NCBI RefSeq assembly: GCF_946222815.1
Contig: NZ_CAMJRK010000079.1
Location: 1-6,990, forward strand
Direction of reading: 5' to 3'
DNA: 6,990 nt
DNA from: an uncultured Leuconostoc sp.
Lineage (GTDB): Bacteria; Bacillota; Bacilli; Lactobacillales; Lactobacillaceae
Shown: in pieces, positions 6,419 through 6,990 of the stretch
Position numbering within the stretch: the stretch's first letter is position 1
Layout of the letters: every line of letters begins with the position of its first letter
Made by a program: the position numbers and the translations under genes
The notes under the pieces: model-generated
What the model was told of the DNA's origin: nothing
The model's database searches: none
What the model saw: only the letters and a program-made list of their open reading frames with translations

Positions 6419-6454
6419 ATGAACATCAGTAAATATAGGAATAAAGTAAAATGA
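6419..6454 (+). CDS. Possible 11-codon leader peptide overlapping the exporter start
   Basis: ATG AAC ATC ... TGA encodes MNISKYRNKVK. A good ribosome binding site AAAAGGA (6404-6410) lies eight bases before the ATG, better than the AGGA ten bases before the downstream exporter gene. Its TGA (6452-6454) overlaps the exporter ATG (6451-6453) as ATGA, an arrangement that permits reinitiation. A chance short frame is fully possible. A -10-like TATAGT (6398-6403) nearby would start the transcript close to the binding site, which would weaken this reading. Confidence 0.25.
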   Translation: MNISKYRNKVK

Positions 6455-6990
6455 TAGATAAAAGACTTTTTAAACTTAAAGGTATTATAAGTACACTTAT
6501 GGTGCTTGTATTTATGACTGGGGTTCAAGGATTAGCGATCCTTGCGCAAGGTATATTTATAGCAAGAGCGATTGTTGATTTCTGGCAAAATAATTTATCA
6601 TCTGAAACGAGCATTAATATTGCTTTGTTTACGCTAGCTTTTCTTGTACGACAGCTGTTAGTTGTTATGAAAAATAAATATATGGCAGTTTATGCTGACA
6701 AGGCGGTTGAGACTTATCGCATTAAGCTGTTAGAAAAATATACAGAGATTGGCTCGACTATAATTGCTGATCAAGGAACTGGTAATGCGGTGACGACCCT
6801 AGGCGTTGGGTTAGATAATGTCAAAAATTATTTTCAACTCTTATTGATTAAAGTATTTGATTTAAGCATTATTCCTTGGCTAATTTTAATGTACATCTTG
6901 TATACTAAATGGGAGCAGGGACTATTTTTATTATTGATTTTCCCAGTAGTCATTATGTTTTTTATTATTTTAGGATTAGCAGCGCAAAGC
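6451..6990 (+). CDS. cydD: Thiol reductant ABC exporter, CydD-family subunit, 3'-truncated by the window edge
   Basis: The first 180 residues of an ABC half-transporter; the nucleotide-binding domain lies beyond the window. It starts MIDKRLFKLKG, then hydrophobic segments at about 11-40, 55-73, 131-150 and 155-177, with the CydD-like features TGNAVTTLGVGLDNVKNYF (110-128) and the end GLAAQS (175-180). CydDC heterodimers export glutathione/cysteine in E. coli (heme has also been proposed as a ligand) and are required to assemble cytochrome bd. The first exporter gene after cydB is called cydC in Bacillus subtilis nomenclature and cydD by protein family; a partner gene probably follows. An in-frame TAA at 6442-6444 fixes the start at or after 6445, so ATG 6451 is the only reasonable choice. 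Its own Shine-Dalgarno sequence is weak. Confidence 0.88.
   Translation, partial: MIDKRLFKLKGIISTLMVLVFMTGVQGLAILAQGIFIARAIVDFWQNNLSSETSINIALFTLAFLVRQLLVVMKNKYMAVYADKAVETYRIKLLEKYTEIGSTIIADQGTGNAVTTLGVGLDNVKNYFQLLLIKVFDLSIIPWLILMYILYTKWEQGLFLLLIFPVVIMFFIILGLAAQS

Overview
The window reads as chromosomal core sequence from a low-GC Gram-positive bacterium of the order Lactobacillales. A Leuconostoc- or Weissella-like member of the Lactobacillaceae is the best guess. The evidence is AT-rich sequence, AGGAGG-type ribosome binding sites, the alaS-ireB-ruvX-yrzB gene order known from Firmicutes, and a Gram-positive-type cydAB locus followed by an ABC exporter gene. The genus is inferred from protein flavour and gene order, not shown. 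All genes lie on the + strand. I see no RNA gene, mobile element or CRISPR array.

Left half (1-3664), housekeeping block. The window opens inside alaS (alanyl-tRNA synthetase, about 70 N-terminal residues missing). A 135-bp gap holds a candidate promoter and a strong ribosome binding site for ireB (UPF0297). ireB overlaps ruvX (YqgF/RuvX Holliday-junction resolvase fold) by one base, as TAATG. A 21-bp perfect inverted repeat that starts in the ruvX stop codon separates ruvX from yrzB (DUF1292, a small very acidic protein). A second hairpin terminator follows yrzB.

Right half (3694-6990), respiratory block. A 160-bp intergenic region with two dyads, one resembling a redox-sensor Rex operator with non-standard spacing, precedes cydA. 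cydA and cydB overlap by one base (TAATG) and encode the two large subunits of the cytochrome bd quinol oxidase. A hairpin terminator overlapping a catabolite-repression-like (cre-like) element separates cydB from the first gene of the CydDC-type thiol exporter, which is needed for cytochrome bd assembly and is cut off by the window end after 180 codons. Together these genes give a heme-dependent aerobic terminal oxidase plus part of its assembly system. In lactic acid bacteria this usually works only when heme, and often menaquinone, is available from outside.

Nothing here is a clearly new system. The points most worth a second look are: Asp in place of the zinc-ligand Cys in the AlaRS editing site; the Rex-like and cre-like elements around the cyd genes; the long hairpin at the ruvX stop; and the starts of yrzB and cydD, which lack a good Shine-Dalgarno sequence of their own and overlap the stop of a short upstream reading frame (ATGA).
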